Of a stretch of 64,000 nt of DNA, positions 37,001-45,437 are shown one piece after another. Each line of letters starts with the position of its first letter. Position 1 is the stretch's first letter. The translations under genes were made by a program, and so were the position numbers. The stretch is taken from contig OX578285.1 of the NCBI GenBank assembly GCA_951217055.1, forward strand, positions 58,253,102 to 58,317,101, given 5' to 3'. This stretch comes from Gerris lacustris (Eukaryota; Arthropoda; Insecta; Hemiptera; Gerridae). The notes under the pieces were generated by a model. It made no database searches, was not told the DNA's origin, and saw only the letters and a program-made list of their open reading frames with translations.

Positions 37001-37919
37001 AGATGCTCTTCCGAAACTCCTGTTAGCAAATACGAAGAATTCAAGAACAGATACTCAAATTACAAAGAACTAGCATCTGATAATGACAAACTATTTAAAA
37101 AGAGTTTCGTCGAACGAACGCCTCCGGGGAAGAAAGAAAAAATAGTTGAAACGTCGGCTACTAAAGGTCGTGGAGATACCTCAGAAAACATTCCTACGAG
37201 TTTAATCTCCTCTAAGAGTTCTTTTATTTCTCAATCAACATCTACCTCGTCCAGTTTCTTGGCGAGACAAAAGTTTAAATTAACAGAACAACAAAGAGAC
37301 AGTTACAACAAGTTTGACAGCTTAAACAGATTGAACAAAACCGAATCCGTAGCAAGTAGCTTCAGATCAGAGAAGGAACGAAGCTACAGCACTGCTTCTG
37401 GAATCAAAGAGTCATTAGCTCAAAAACATTCTCACACCTCGACCCAGAACTCAGAGTCTAAATCCAAACTTGCAGTACCAGAAAAGTGTCCAACTAGTCC
37501 ACAAAAATCAGTTTAATATGATATATTTGTAAAATTGTAATTTATTATATTGTAAATAAATGTTTATTTTGGCTGTGTTTCGTCAGTTCCTGAATAAACA
37601 AATTATTGAATCATTAGTATCCCATATAATGTATACTAACTCGAGAAATTTGACTACTTCTCTGTATAGTCAATATTAATAAGCGGTTTCCTCAGATGTG
37701 ACTTTTTAGATGAGACTATTTTTTATTGTTTTCTTTTTATTTAGATCGAGGATGACTGCAACTGGCGCTCTTGGCCACATGTGGTTGGAAACAGCAAGTG
37801 AGACGACTCTTAGCAAAACCAAACTAAAGAGATGGGTCATTAAAAGAAGATGGATCAAAGCCGTAAACGCGATACTTGCTATTACTAGGATGGGAGCTAA
37901 ATTAGGTTTCTTAGAATGA
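22828..37919 (+). CDS. Strn-Mlck: myosin light chain kinase gene, 3' part (overview)
   Basis: Five shared exons (22828-22918, 26732-26935, 27861-28002, 28438-28637, 29479-29631) encode a complete Ca2+/calmodulin-kinase-type catalytic core. Either of two last exons follows (35362-37516 or 37745-37919). All introns are GT-AG, and phases 2, 2, 0, 2, 2 are continuous. The enzyme phosphorylates myosin regulatory light chain on muscle or cytoskeletal filaments (family knowledge). The HLDLKPEN catalytic loop, with HLD for HRD, is typical of the MLCK/titin/twitchin group. The MLCK-like calmodulin site in the short last exon favours MLCK over twitchin. Fly Stretchin-Mlck has upstream Ig/FN3 exons; none were found here, so the 5' end is missing. 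Confidence 0.88.
23710..23781. repeat. (TA)n microsatellite
   Basis: About 35 TA units with one TG interruption, in the first MLCK intron seen here. Confidence 0.95.
24137..24369. mobile_element. MITE family A, copy 1
   Basis: Terminal inverted repeats CACTTCTTTAGATTGTTACT and (right end) GAGTAACAATCTATAGAAGT bound about 230 bp, with extra internal copies of the same motif at 24181-24200 and 24212-24235. A relative in opposite orientation is at 28984-29188, also in an MLCK intron. Confidence 0.82.
24431..24538. repeat. 27-bp tandem repeat, 4 copies
   Basis: AGTGGTGCAGTGACACAGAA starts at 24431, 24458, 24485 and 24512, an exact 27-bp period; the last copy is slightly diverged. Confidence 0.95.
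25709..25791. repeat. (TA)n microsatellite
   Basis: About 41 TA units. It produces a spurious Ile-Tyr open frame on the - strand. Confidence 0.97.
25988..26064 (-). repeat. tRNA-derived SINE head
   Basis: On the - strand, TAGCTTTGGTAGAGCATTGG is a tRNA A-box/D-arm and GGTCCCGGTTTTAATCCCGG is a B-box/T-arm, followed by TGTGGAGTGCATTTTTCCCT. The same head-to-tail layout occurs in the SINEs at 32.9 and 55.4 kb, so this is a SINE and not a functional tRNA gene. Confidence 0.7.
26190..26460 (+). repeat. dispersed retroposon-like repeat, copy 1
   Basis: Shares about 250 bp with 63765-64000, e.g. TTTGAAGTTCAC, TTTACGCGAGC, TTGTCCAACGAAC, TCCTGGGCA, TGGTAAAATGAACATG and AAATTTCAT. The ending resembles 3' untranslated ends of RTE-type retroposons (tentative). 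Confidence 0.7.
26732..26935 (+). CDS. Strn-Mlck: MLCK exon: glycine loop, VAIK lysine and helix C
   Basis: Acceptor TGTTTAG, donor GTAAGT; enters and leaves in phase 2. With the previous exon it completes the nucleotide-binding loop [12 protein letters not shown] (GxGxxG). It then supplies the ATP-anchoring lysine in LAAKFV, the helix-C glutamate in [11 protein letters not shown], and hinge strands ending VMCVVLEL. All N-lobe key residues of an active kinase are present. Confidence 0.95.
27861..28002 (+). CDS. Strn-Mlck: MLCK exon: helix D-E and catalytic loop
   Basis: Acceptor TTCCAG, donor GTATGA. It reads [15 protein letters not shown], then helix E and KIIHLDLK, ending in phase 0 exactly inside the catalytic loop. 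HLD replaces HRD, as is usual in MLCK and titin-type kinases. The catalytic aspartate and the following lysine are intact. Confidence 0.95.
28438..28637 (+). CDS. Strn-Mlck: MLCK exon: DFG, activation segment and APE
   Basis: Acceptor TTCTTAG, donor GTAAGC. It begins PENILCL, completing the catalytic loop. It then gives [11 protein letters not shown] (Mg-binding DFG), [13 protein letters not shown] (P+1 loop and APE) and [13 protein letters not shown] (helix F). As in other MLCKs there is no phosphorylatable activation-loop residue at the usual site, fitting control by an autoinhibitory tail. Confidence 0.95.
28984..29188. mobile_element. MITE family A, copy 2 (opposite orientation)
   Basis: GTACTTCTTTAGATTGTTAC at the left end and GGGAGTAACATTCTAAAGAA at the right. 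An extra internal TIR-like motif lies at 29130-29150. It lies in the intron between the DFG exon and the next kinase exon. Confidence 0.8.
29479..29631 (+). CDS. Strn-Mlck: MLCK exon: kinase C-lobe helices G-H
   Basis: Acceptor TTATTAG, donor GTAAGT; leaves in phase 2. It reads [19 protein letters not shown], then [18 protein letters not shown] and LLVKNKE, the substrate-side C-lobe just before the RMTA(x)nLxHxWL block. That last block is supplied by one of two different downstream exons, so this donor at 29632 is the branching point of the two isoforms. Confidence 0.95.
29918..30007. repeat. (TA)n microsatellite, left of nested element
   Basis: About 42 TA units with one TC interruption, ending directly at CAGGGTGACTGGCGATAAAG. 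Confidence 0.95.
30007..30929. mobile_element. inverted-repeat element inside (TA)n, with a second element nested
   Basis: Terminal inverted repeats of about 170 bp (30009-30180 and 30758-30927) start CAGGGTGACTGGCGATAAAG and are almost identical. Both outer ends touch (TA)n, so the target was TA, as for IS630/Tc1/mariner elements. At 30528-30757 lies a half element of another family (GGTTGGTCCAAAAGTC plus a C run) that occurs as a full inverted pair at 58505-59036. No transposase is visible. Confidence 0.85.
30927..31021. repeat. (TA)n microsatellite, right of nested element
   Basis: About 45 TA units, continuing the tract split by the element at 30007-30929. Confidence 0.95.
32697..33012 (+). 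mobile_element. foldback SINE with tRNA-like head, copy 1
   Basis: Two arms of about 60 bp pair: AAAATTATAATTATTATTAA, ACTACGGGAAACAGACAGTG and the CACTCCAGCGC edge against GCGCTGGAGTG, CACTGTCTGTTTCCCGTAGT and the same AT-rich end. Between them is a tRNA-like sequence (32852-32927). The tail ends GTAGTATGAAAACTACCAAAA. A relative at 55295-55645 is flanked by target duplications. Confidence 0.75.
32852..32927 (+). repeat. tRNA-Ser(GGA)-like sequence of the SINE
   Basis: TCCTGCG pairs with CGCTGGA as an acceptor stem with one mismatch. The D-arm reads GCTTAGTTGGTAAGAGC. CTGTA/TACAG closes a seven-base loop CTGGAAA (GGA in the anticodon position), and the T-arm contains GGTTCAAATC. Because the unit recurs inside a foldback repeat at 55.4 kb, I call it a SINE head, although a near-complete cloverleaf is preserved. 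Confidence 0.6.
34401..34600 (+). repeat. tRNA-Leu/Ser-like SINE
   Basis: GGGGCTAGTATAGCCGAGTG then GTTAGCGCACTTGACTCTAA forms a D-arm and anticodon region. A long variable arm follows, then a B-box GGGTTCGAATCCC. The body, TGAGACATGCTTTACACTGA, resembles that at 50631-50660 and 50950-50975 (ACATGTTTTACACT-ATGAT), linking it to the SINE at 50.5 kb. Confidence 0.65.
35362..37516 (+). CDS. Strn-Mlck: MLCK alternative last exon, long disordered tail
   Basis: Acceptor GTTTATAG at 35361; phase 2 entry gives [18 protein letters not shown], completing kinase helix I. About 700 further residues run to TAA at 37514. They are rich in Ser, Thr, Lys, Glu and Asn, with no Ig or FN3 fold recognised, and include basic-Ser patches such as [13 protein letters not shown] and [10 protein letters not shown]. 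No MLCK-like calmodulin-binding helix follows [17 protein letters not shown] does instead. This isoform would therefore lack the usual autoinhibitory switch (inference). An AATAAA lies at about 37555. The long - strand frame 35392-36183 is a shadow of this exon. Confidence 0.88.
37555..37560 (+). terminator. poly(A) signal of the long MLCK isoform
   Basis: AATAAA about 40 bp after the TAA stop, with a second GAATAAAC near 37591. Both lie before the short alternative exon begins at 37745. Confidence 0.6.
37745..37919 (+). CDS. Strn-Mlck: MLCK alternative last exon, calmodulin-binding tail
   Basis: Acceptor TTTATTTAG at 37744; phase 2 entry gives [19 protein letters not shown], a second version of the helix-I block. 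After a short linker comes [19 protein letters not shown], then [12 protein letters not shown] and TGA. The basic helix matches the MLCK autoinhibitory/calmodulin site, with anchors Trp, Val, Ile and Met at positions 1-5-8-14 (Trp codon 37851-37853, Met codon 37890-37892). There is no C-terminal Ig domain. AATAAA motifs follow near 37949. This isoform should be the Ca2+/calmodulin-regulated one (family knowledge plus inference). Confidence 0.87.
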
Positions 37920-37959
37920 ATTATTACCTAATTTTCCAGCTTATTTAGAATAAAATAAA

Positions 37960-40058
37960 ATTAAGAAATAAGCCTTACGGCACCAACTGATCCATAATAT
38001 ATTTTGGTGGAGTTATAATTGTGGATTTAAGTAATGTTGAGTCAATATCAGTAACCTAAATATCCTTTCAAATGCTTTCAGTAGTGGTGGCAAAGCCAGA
38101 CTTTACACCCATTAAGATCGAAACCATAGACTGGTAATATTGCTACCCCAGTTTTAATGCGAGTATTTACGCTAATTCCGTCACAACGTAAACGTCACTA
38201 CACGAATAAGCTATAAAACTCATTATACTAAATATTATTTTTATAGTATTTTACTAGATAACTATAGTAAACATATTTTTCATTACTTAGAATATCTCGC
38301 GGTATTTTCTTAAATAATATGAATAATTTTAAAGCGCTATTTATTTGTTTAATTTATTCAATTATCCTCAATAGTTTTTATATTTAAAGTTTTCTTTGCG
38401 ATTTCTTTTATCATGATTTTCTTTTATTGCAAGAAGTAATAAATATTTTTAGTAATTGTTTTTAATAGTTAAGAATATGATTTGAAAGTGAGTATAATAT
38501 AATATGCGGTACTTCTGGTACTAACGTAAAGGGGGTTAAGTTGTTAAAAGAATGGTTTTTACCTTTGTTTTAGTGGATAAGGATGATTATAATACCTAGC
38601 AAAACGATCGAAATTGATTTACTGCTGCATAATTCTGACATTTAGGAAATTTATTACCTGTTGTACCTAATTTAACTGCTGTAAAATATGATATGATGAG
38701 ATACTTACTGTCGATACTTGCTTGATCTGATGACCACTGCCTCCAAAATGATCCTCAGATCGAGCAAGTATCGCGGGTAAGTATTTTATCATATCATAAC
38801 TAAACTTGCGTCAATTATCCTCAATTTGACTGTAGTGAAATATGTATTTCGAGCATTTGGTAACACTATTTCAATCTGTAGCCAGGATTATTTTATTTAT
38901 CCCCTATGACCATTTTCTCAGTTTCCAGATGGAACTGTAAATATCTAGGTGTGTATCCATCTTATTATCCAATTTTAGTGGTATTTCTCTTTCCCTTTCA
39001 TGTTTATAATTAAGGAATTGAGAATTTCCACGCTCATTCCTTCATTGTCTGCCTCATTTAGCTTATTTTAATTTTGTGTAGCTTATTTAAAGATCTGCTT
39101 AAGTTTTAGTTGATAACAGTTTGCTGAAAATCAATTTTTAACTGACTTATGTTCAAATTTAAGTACTTAATGTAACTGAAATAAAGTAATTGTTGTCTGT
39201 TTTTTTTTTTTTTTATTTATTCGCTATTATTTATACTAGAAATAATATAAAGATAACTCCCTATCCACAGTTAATAGATGGTAATATTATCATTTTGTTT
39301 TAGAGTATTAAAAATATAGAACGATTGTTATCTCTTGCAATAGATTTATGGATCTATAAGTGGAAAATCTACGATAATATTATCAAAAGATGTTAACTAC
39401 AAGTAGAGCAATTAATGAAGTTCTAAAATCCATACACTGCATGAATTAACTTACTAGTTTAGAAATACCACTGCTTCGAATAAGAAAATACTAAATTTTA
39501 CCTGCACCCATTTTATGCTACTACGCTAGATAATTAAAATATCAATCACACAAGATTCCACTGATAAGAATAATCGAATCATAAGTGAATTCAATAGTGA
39601 AAACATTAAAAAAAAAAAAAAAATATTGTGGTTCATTAGAAAAAAGGGGGGAAAAAACAAACACATAATTAATACAGTTATTTATAAAAATAAATGAATC
39701 GTATCACAAATATTGTACAATATATATTAGACCATAAACAACTAAATTTATTTACAATATTAAAAAAAAAGAGAGACATTTTCTTTTTAAACTTAACATA
39801 ATTTAGATTAAAACGCATCAGAAAAAAAAAAAATATATATATATATCTAGCATTTTAAAACTACGATAAAGAAGTGTGCTTAAATTTAAACATGTTTAGC
39901 TTAAAACTTAAGTGTCGTATAAGTAGACCGGTAGCTAAATTAATTATAGGTGATTAGATTATAACTTACGAACTTTAATATGTTTTCCTTTAGTAAATCA
40001 CCTATCTACCTAATATATATTTTGACATAGATCTTCCTATATATGGTAAAACTTAGTA
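37960..40058. other. AT-rich intergenic DNA downstream of MLCK
   Basis: No exon recognised. It contains a hairpin at 38685-38807, in which GATACTTAC...CGATACTTGCT pairs with AGCAAGTATCG...GTAAGTAT, plus T and A homopolymers. Confidence 0.5.
38685..38807. repeat. 123-bp imperfect hairpin
   Basis: AAAATATGATATGATGAGAT...ATACTTGCT pairs with AGCAAGTATCGCGGGTAAGT...ATATCATA around a loop of about 40 bp. A MITE-like remnant. Confidence 0.7.
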
Positions 40059-40059
40059 C

Positions 40060-41198
40060 AACCCTTTCGGCACTGTAGACTTCTATGGACGTAATTAGTA
40101 AGTGCCTTTATTAGACTGTAAACGTCTATGAACGTAATCAAAAAGTGCCTTCCACAGCCTACAGACGTCTATGGACGTTTTGAGGTTTTCTTAGGTATGT
40201 TTTCAAATAGAAGCCTTACTAGTCGTCACACGTGACTCCTAACGCCATCTGTCGGAACTAGAATGATGTACAATGGTAAATAATAAGCTCACTAGGTGTC
40301 GCTGGGGTTAATATTTCTCAGTGATAGAATAAAATGAAAGGGGTTGCAACTCTAGCAGGGCGGGTGACTCATATTACTTGCGCCGGCCCCGCGTAATATT
40401 TTTTTAAGGCCAAATGAGGTCAGCGAAGGTCAAAGTCTATTGTACCTTCTTACGTTCATCCTTGGAGCGTTTTCCCTTTTTATAAAGCTTTTTTTTCTTT
40501 TTTTTTTTCTCCGAAATAATATTTATGTCTCTTAAAAACTTAACTTAATTTTTATACAATTTTTTTATACGATTTATGTAGAAAAGAGTAGTTTAATCAT
40601 ATTTTTTATTTTTTCTTCTTTTTGTCCCCTATGGTTTAGATATTAAGTTTATGTTTCAATAAACTCAACAAAAAAAATTAAATTAAATAAAATTAAAAAA
40701 AGTTTAACTTCGCCGTTGCCGGTCCAAAGCCTGGATACGAAAGAAGGCTAGGACTTATTATTATTATTATTATTATTATTATTTTTTCGTCATGTTTGAA
40801 AAATTATCAATGTATTGTATAATATGAAATATGTCAAAAATAATAAAGAAATGAAAAAAAGTTATTTATATATAAAAAATAATACCAGTTATTCATAAAA
40901 TGTACATTACTTTTACTTTTTTTTATGTATATATAGAATTGAAAATTATTAAATTAACATCTAGAATTAATTAAAAATAAAAAAATAATTATAGATTAAT
41001 GTAAAAAAGTAATAAATCAAGAACTATCCTAATATGATAAAAAATGTAGGAGATATAAAATAAATAGTGTGAAAGCGTTGAAGAATGGATAGTTTTGTGT
41101 GAGGGTTGAAACGACTCAGGCTGGGGAAGGCCGGTCTGAAAATACGGCCCCTTCTGTGGAAGCCTACTTTTGATTTCTACCTCAGTACCGAAAGGGTT
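40060..41198. mobile_element. 1.1-kb element with AACCCTTTCGG termini
   Basis: AACCCTTTCGGCACTG at the left is mirrored by CAGTACCGAAAGGGTT at the right. Near the left end TCTATGGACGTAAT-like phrases repeat three times (40081, 40126, 40171). At 40712-40785 a piece ends GATACGAAAGAAGGCTAGGA followed by TTATTATTATT, like a LINE-mobilised 3' tail. No open frame. Class unresolved. Confidence 0.5.
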
Positions 41199-41338
41199 AA
41201 GTATAAGTTTTTGAGAAAAAAAAGTTTTAATTGTTAAAAGTTATAATTTTGAGCTTAAACTGATTGCTTGTTGGTGGTGCAATTTGGTCAGGTTGATTGC
41301 AATGTTGTTTATTTGCTGAGGATTTTGACTACTATCAT

Positions 41339-41956
41339 AGGGTACGAATACAGTGGCGCCTGGTTGATAGCAGGACAGGTCGCATGTTACCTAGCTGGTT
41401 ACTTGGTAGAAACACAGTGGAGCCTAGCTGGTCGCTTACTCGCATACTCGCTTACAGGCTGGAAAAATTGACCCGTGCTTCTTTATGGGCATGAACACAG
41501 TGGAGCCTGGCAGGTTACCTGGTTGGGTGGAGTAAGCATAGCAGCAGGCTTGAAGAATTCCTACCTCGATTGTTACATAGCTCTATGGGAAGTAGATTGG
41601 CCTTGAATGAGGGCGCTTTAACCATTTTCTACATGTCCGTACACAGTGGAGCCTGGTTGGTAGCAGGGCAGGTCGCATGTTACCTAGCTGGTTACCTAGG
41701 ATGTAGCGGGCCACACACACATTGCAGCTTGTTTTTAGGTTCACCGCCCACACTCGAGGCCAATCTACTACGCATAGAGCTATGTAACAATCGAGGTAGG
41801 AATTCTTCAAGCTTGCTGCTATGCTTACTGCACCCAACCAGGTAACCTGCCAGGCTCCACTGTGTTCGTCTCCATAAAGATTTCGGGAAAACGTTTCCGG
41901 CCTGTAAGCGAGTATGCGAGTAAGCGACCAGCTAGGCTCCACTGTGTTCGTACCCT
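41339..41956. mobile_element. 618-bp foldback element
   Basis: The ends AGGGTACGAATACAGTGG and CCACTGTGTTCGTACCCT are inverted. Inner arms also pair over long stretches, for example ACACAGTGGAGCCTAGCTGG, GTCGCTTACTCGCATACTCG and CTTGAAGAATTCCTACCTCG with their complements at 41800-41948. The phrase CACAGTGGAGCCTGG recurs four times. Open frames in the region (41268-41471, 41570-41845, 41583-41942) are by-products. Confidence 0.85.
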
Positions 41957-42344
41957 TAGTATTGTACTAAGTTTTCAATAATTTCAGTCAAGGCTATGAA
42001 TTTTTACTGGAATCTAGTTGCTAAACAAAATAGAAAGAGTATAAAATACCAATAGATTTACAATGTAAAAAAAAAGAAATTAACAAAAAATAACACAATT
42101 AGATAACTAAATTAAGTAGGATCAAGAAATAGTTTAGTTTGAAGAATTAGGTTCTTCAAAAAAATGTGATTGTGTTACATTTGAGTCCACATACAAATAA
42201 TTTCAACTAACAGTATACTAGAAGCGAAGCTTCAGAGATTTAAGTACTTTAAATGCTCATATACTCCTGTCGGTCATCTAGCTATTTCCAAATTTGCAGT
42301 TTAAACTGAATAAACAAGTGAGCTATCTAAATTAGTTTAAGTAA

Positions 42345-42465
42345 AATAGTGACAGTTTTGATTAAGTTGATTAAGTAAAATGGTGATAGTTTTGATTAAG
42401 TTGATTAAGTAAAATGGTGATAGTTTTGATTTAGCAAAATAGTGATAGTTTTGATTAAGAAAGCG
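42345..42465. repeat. 30-41-bp tandem repeat
   Basis: AGTGATAGTTTTGATTAAG-like units alternate with TTGATTAAGTAAAATGG; about four diverged copies. Confidence 0.75.
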
Positions 42466-42764
42466 ATAGAAATCAAAAATATTTCATCGATGTTACCCTT
42501 CACTTAAATAACTTGTAATATGACAGCGGAAAAAAAACTAACAAATATGCTAAGAATAAAATGAGAGAAGACTAGTACTATTAATAATGCTTACTAAATT
42601 ATATAATGTTATGATAAATATAAAGTTAAATTGTACAATGTACTACAGTAACCTATCCTTTTTAAACCTTAAATAAGCTCAACATCATTGGGAACTTACT
42701 GCGTTACCCCTTTATTTGTATATAAAATAAGTAAACATGATGAGTTAAGTAATGATGGCTTATT

Positions 42765-42850
42765 TGGTGTGAATAAGATAACAATTATACCATGTTTATT
42801 CTGACAAGTTTCGACTTCTACAGTGCATCTTCAGTCTGTTTAATTAATAG
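42765..42850 (-). ncRNA. Penelope-LTR-like end with decayed hammerhead-like core
   Basis: The - strand reads CTGAAGATGCACTGTAGAAG then TCGAAACTTGTC. The outer edge GGTGTGAATAAGATAAC recurs inverted at 44808-44824, beside another such motif. The two ends bracket the 38-bp satellite. Confidence 0.4.
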
Positions 42851-43158
42851 AACAATCAATTATTGAATCAATTATATAAATTTACAATAGTAGAAAAATA
42901 AACATAAAAGTAATTTCCTAATATATATAATACATTTTAATTTGTTTTTTGAAGTGAAACTTCTTTAGCTGTGGTAGAGTAAATTTTTTTGGGTGAAAAG
43001 ACGTCGAGAAACAAAGTTAGCGTTTCGAGACTCGTCGAAGTGAAATATTTTTGAAGTGAAATCAACGAAATTACAAGTTTTTATTTTAAGACTCGCTTGT
43101 GATAGATATTATAATTGACTGCCAACTTAGGCCGGCAGTTGATTTACCAGTAAAATAT

Positions 43159-43233
43159 CTTCCCTTTGGACGAGTCTCGAACCCCTAACCCTGAATTAAG
43201 AATCACTCGCTCCAACCATTACACCACGGGAGT
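43159..43233 (-). repeat. tRNA-like sequence (SINE head)
   Basis: The - strand reads CTCCCGTGGTGTAATGGTTG, then a GATTCTTAATTC anticodon-like loop and GGGGTTCGAGACTCGTCC as a T-arm/B-box, then AAAGGGA. Pairing is imperfect, so a functional tRNA is unlikely. Confidence 0.5.
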
Positions 43234-43721
43234 AGTTGATTTATATAGTACACAGAATTGGTATATAAGGGTATTATTATATACATTTTAACAATTATTA
43301 TATATATATCATTGTTGTTTTCATGTTTTTTCTTCATTATTCACTAACATTTTATGAAATTATGTTTCTTTAAGAAGTTATCTGGCTGTGAAGGCATTGT
43401 TAACACTTGTTTATAAATATGTATGTTGCGTATTTAATAAATTATTTATATAATATGCAATACTTAAACAAGGTTTATTGTGCTATTTCATACACAATTT
43501 TCATATGTTTATTCTGTTTCTAGAACTTAAGTTTCACTTCTAATGCGAGAGTGAGAGTCTCACACATTTTTTTATTTTTATTAAACAATAGTTAAGCTAC
43601 GGGGTATGAAGTTAAGATCCAAGGCGGAACTTGGTATAGAATTAGGTCAGGTATAATATTATTAAAAAATCTATATTTTGTGGTGACAATATTGTTAGCA
43701 CAACGTGTTACTTTCTAATAT

Positions 43722-44635
43722 CCTCTCTAGTCATACTCAACCAATCACCCACTCATCTCAACCGCTCAGTCGTTGTATTGACTGAGCGGTTGAGATGAGT
43801 GGGTGATTGGTTGAGTATGACTAGAGAGGTTATTAGAAACTCAACCAATCACCCACTCATCTCAACCACTCAGTCAATACAACCAATCACCCACTCATCT
43901 CAACCGCTCAGTCAATACAACCAATCACCCACTCATCTCAACCGCTCAGTCGTTGTATTGACTGAGCGGTTGAGATGAGTGGGTGATTGGTTGAGTATGA
44001 CTAGAGGTTATTAGAAACTCAACCAATCACCCACTCATCTCAACCACTCAGTCAATACAACCAATCACCCACTCATCTCAACCGCTCAGTCAATACAACC
44101 AATCACCCACTCATCTCAACCGCTCAGTCGTTGTATTGACTGAGCGGTTGAGATGAGTGGGTGATTGGTTGAGTATGACTAGAGGTTATTAGAAACTCAA
44201 CCAATCACCCACTCATCTCAACCACTCAGTCAATACAACCAATCACCCACTCATCTCAACCGCTCAGTCAATACAACCAATCACCCACTCATCTCAACCG
44301 CTCAGTCAATACAACCAATCACCCACTCACCTCAACCGCTCAGTCAATACAACCAATCACCCACTCACCTCAACCGCTCAGTCAATACAACCAATCACCC
44401 ACTCACCTCAACCGCTCAGTCAATACAACCAATCACCCACTCATCTCAACCGCTCAGTCAATACAACCAATCACCCACTCATCTCAACCGCTCAGTCAAT
44501 ACAACCAATCACCCACTCACCTCAACCGCTCAGTCAATACAACCAATCACCCACTCACCTCAACCGCTCAGTCAATACAACCAATCACCCACTCATCTCA
44601 ACCGCTCAGTCAATACAACCAATCATTTGTTATTA
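43722..44635. repeat. 38-bp satellite with palindromic 178-180-bp higher-order units
   Basis: The 38-bp unit begins CCAATCACCCACTCATCTCA. The left part holds three higher-order units starting at 43741, 43921 and 44099 (180 and 178 bp apart). In each, one unit is followed by an inverted copy, forming a long hairpin around GTCGTTGTATTGAC, then GAGTATGACTAGAGG and direct copies. From about 44200 on, about eleven plain direct units follow, with ATC/ACC variants. Confidence 0.95.
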
Positions 44636-44751
44636 CAGATAAATATTGTTTTATCAAAAAACAATTTGAAATGATTATATATTAGGAAATTACTCATATG
44701 TTTATATTTGTACGATCGTGAATTTATATAATTGATTGATCTAGTAATTAA

Positions 44752-44824
44752 ACTGAAGATGGCCTTTAGTAGGGTCGAAATCTCTCAGAATTAACATAAT
44801 ATAAATCGTTATCTTATTCACACC
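44752..44824 (+). ncRNA. Penelope-LTR-like end with hammerhead-like core
   Basis: CTGAAGATGGCCTTTAGTAG is followed by GGTCGAAATCTC, i.e. a CUGAAGA box, a GGCC/GGUC stem and GAAA. It continues to GTTATCTTATTCACACC, the inverse of 42767-42783. Confidence 0.45.
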
Positions 44825-45046
44825 TTAAAAAAGATCATAATTACTCAGCATAATTATAACAAGATGTTTTTTAAACTCTAAGTTTATTAATTTTTTTCAA
44901 AAAGTAAACAATGATTCAGGTTTACACAAAATAAAAAGCCTTTCGCGACCCTAAAAGTTAACTATACTAATTAATAAAATTCTCAGTCAATAAAAATGTA
45001 CAACAATTTCGGATATGTTTGTAGAAGATCACTTAATGACAATTTT

Positions 45047-45425
45047 AACATCTCAATTAAAACTGTTAATACGATAAATGGTGATACCTGTATCTTAAAA
45101 ACAAGATTTCTCAATTCTCATTGTGAAAATAAAAATATTTTAACATCTCAATTAAAACTATTAATACGATAAATGGTGATTCATGTATCTTAAAAACAAG
45201 ATTTATCATTTCTCTTTGTGAAAATAAAAACATTTTAACATCTGAATTAAAACTTTTAATACGATAAATGGTGATACCTGTATCTTAAAAACAAGATTTC
45301 TCAATTCTCTTTGTGAAAATTTAACATTTTAACATCTCAATTATAACTGTTTATACGATAAATGGTGATACATGTATCTTAAAAACAAGATTTCTCAATT
45401 CTCTTTGTGTAAAAATAAAAACATT
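45047..45425. repeat. 95-bp tandem array (4 copies)
   Basis: AACATCTCAATTAAAAC-type anchors start at 45047, 45142, 45237 and 45331 (periods 95, 95, 94). The array ends in ATTTTAAC exactly where the LINE relic begins, suggesting the LINE inserted at a unit boundary. Confidence 0.93.
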
Positions 45426-45437
45426 TTAACCGAAAAC

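Noticed and set aside
22828..37919. Twitchin (bent) kinase instead of MLCK
   Set aside because: The catalytic loop alone does not separate them, but the W-x3-V-x2-I-x5-M calmodulin helix directly after the kinase matches MLCK regulatory tails better.
41268..41942. Four overlapping open frames on both strands
   Set aside because: They fall in the foldback element; the frames are mirror products of its inverted arms.
43722..44635. CRISPR-like regular repeat array
   Set aside because: Units are directly abutting 38-bp copies without unique spacers, in a eukaryotic context.
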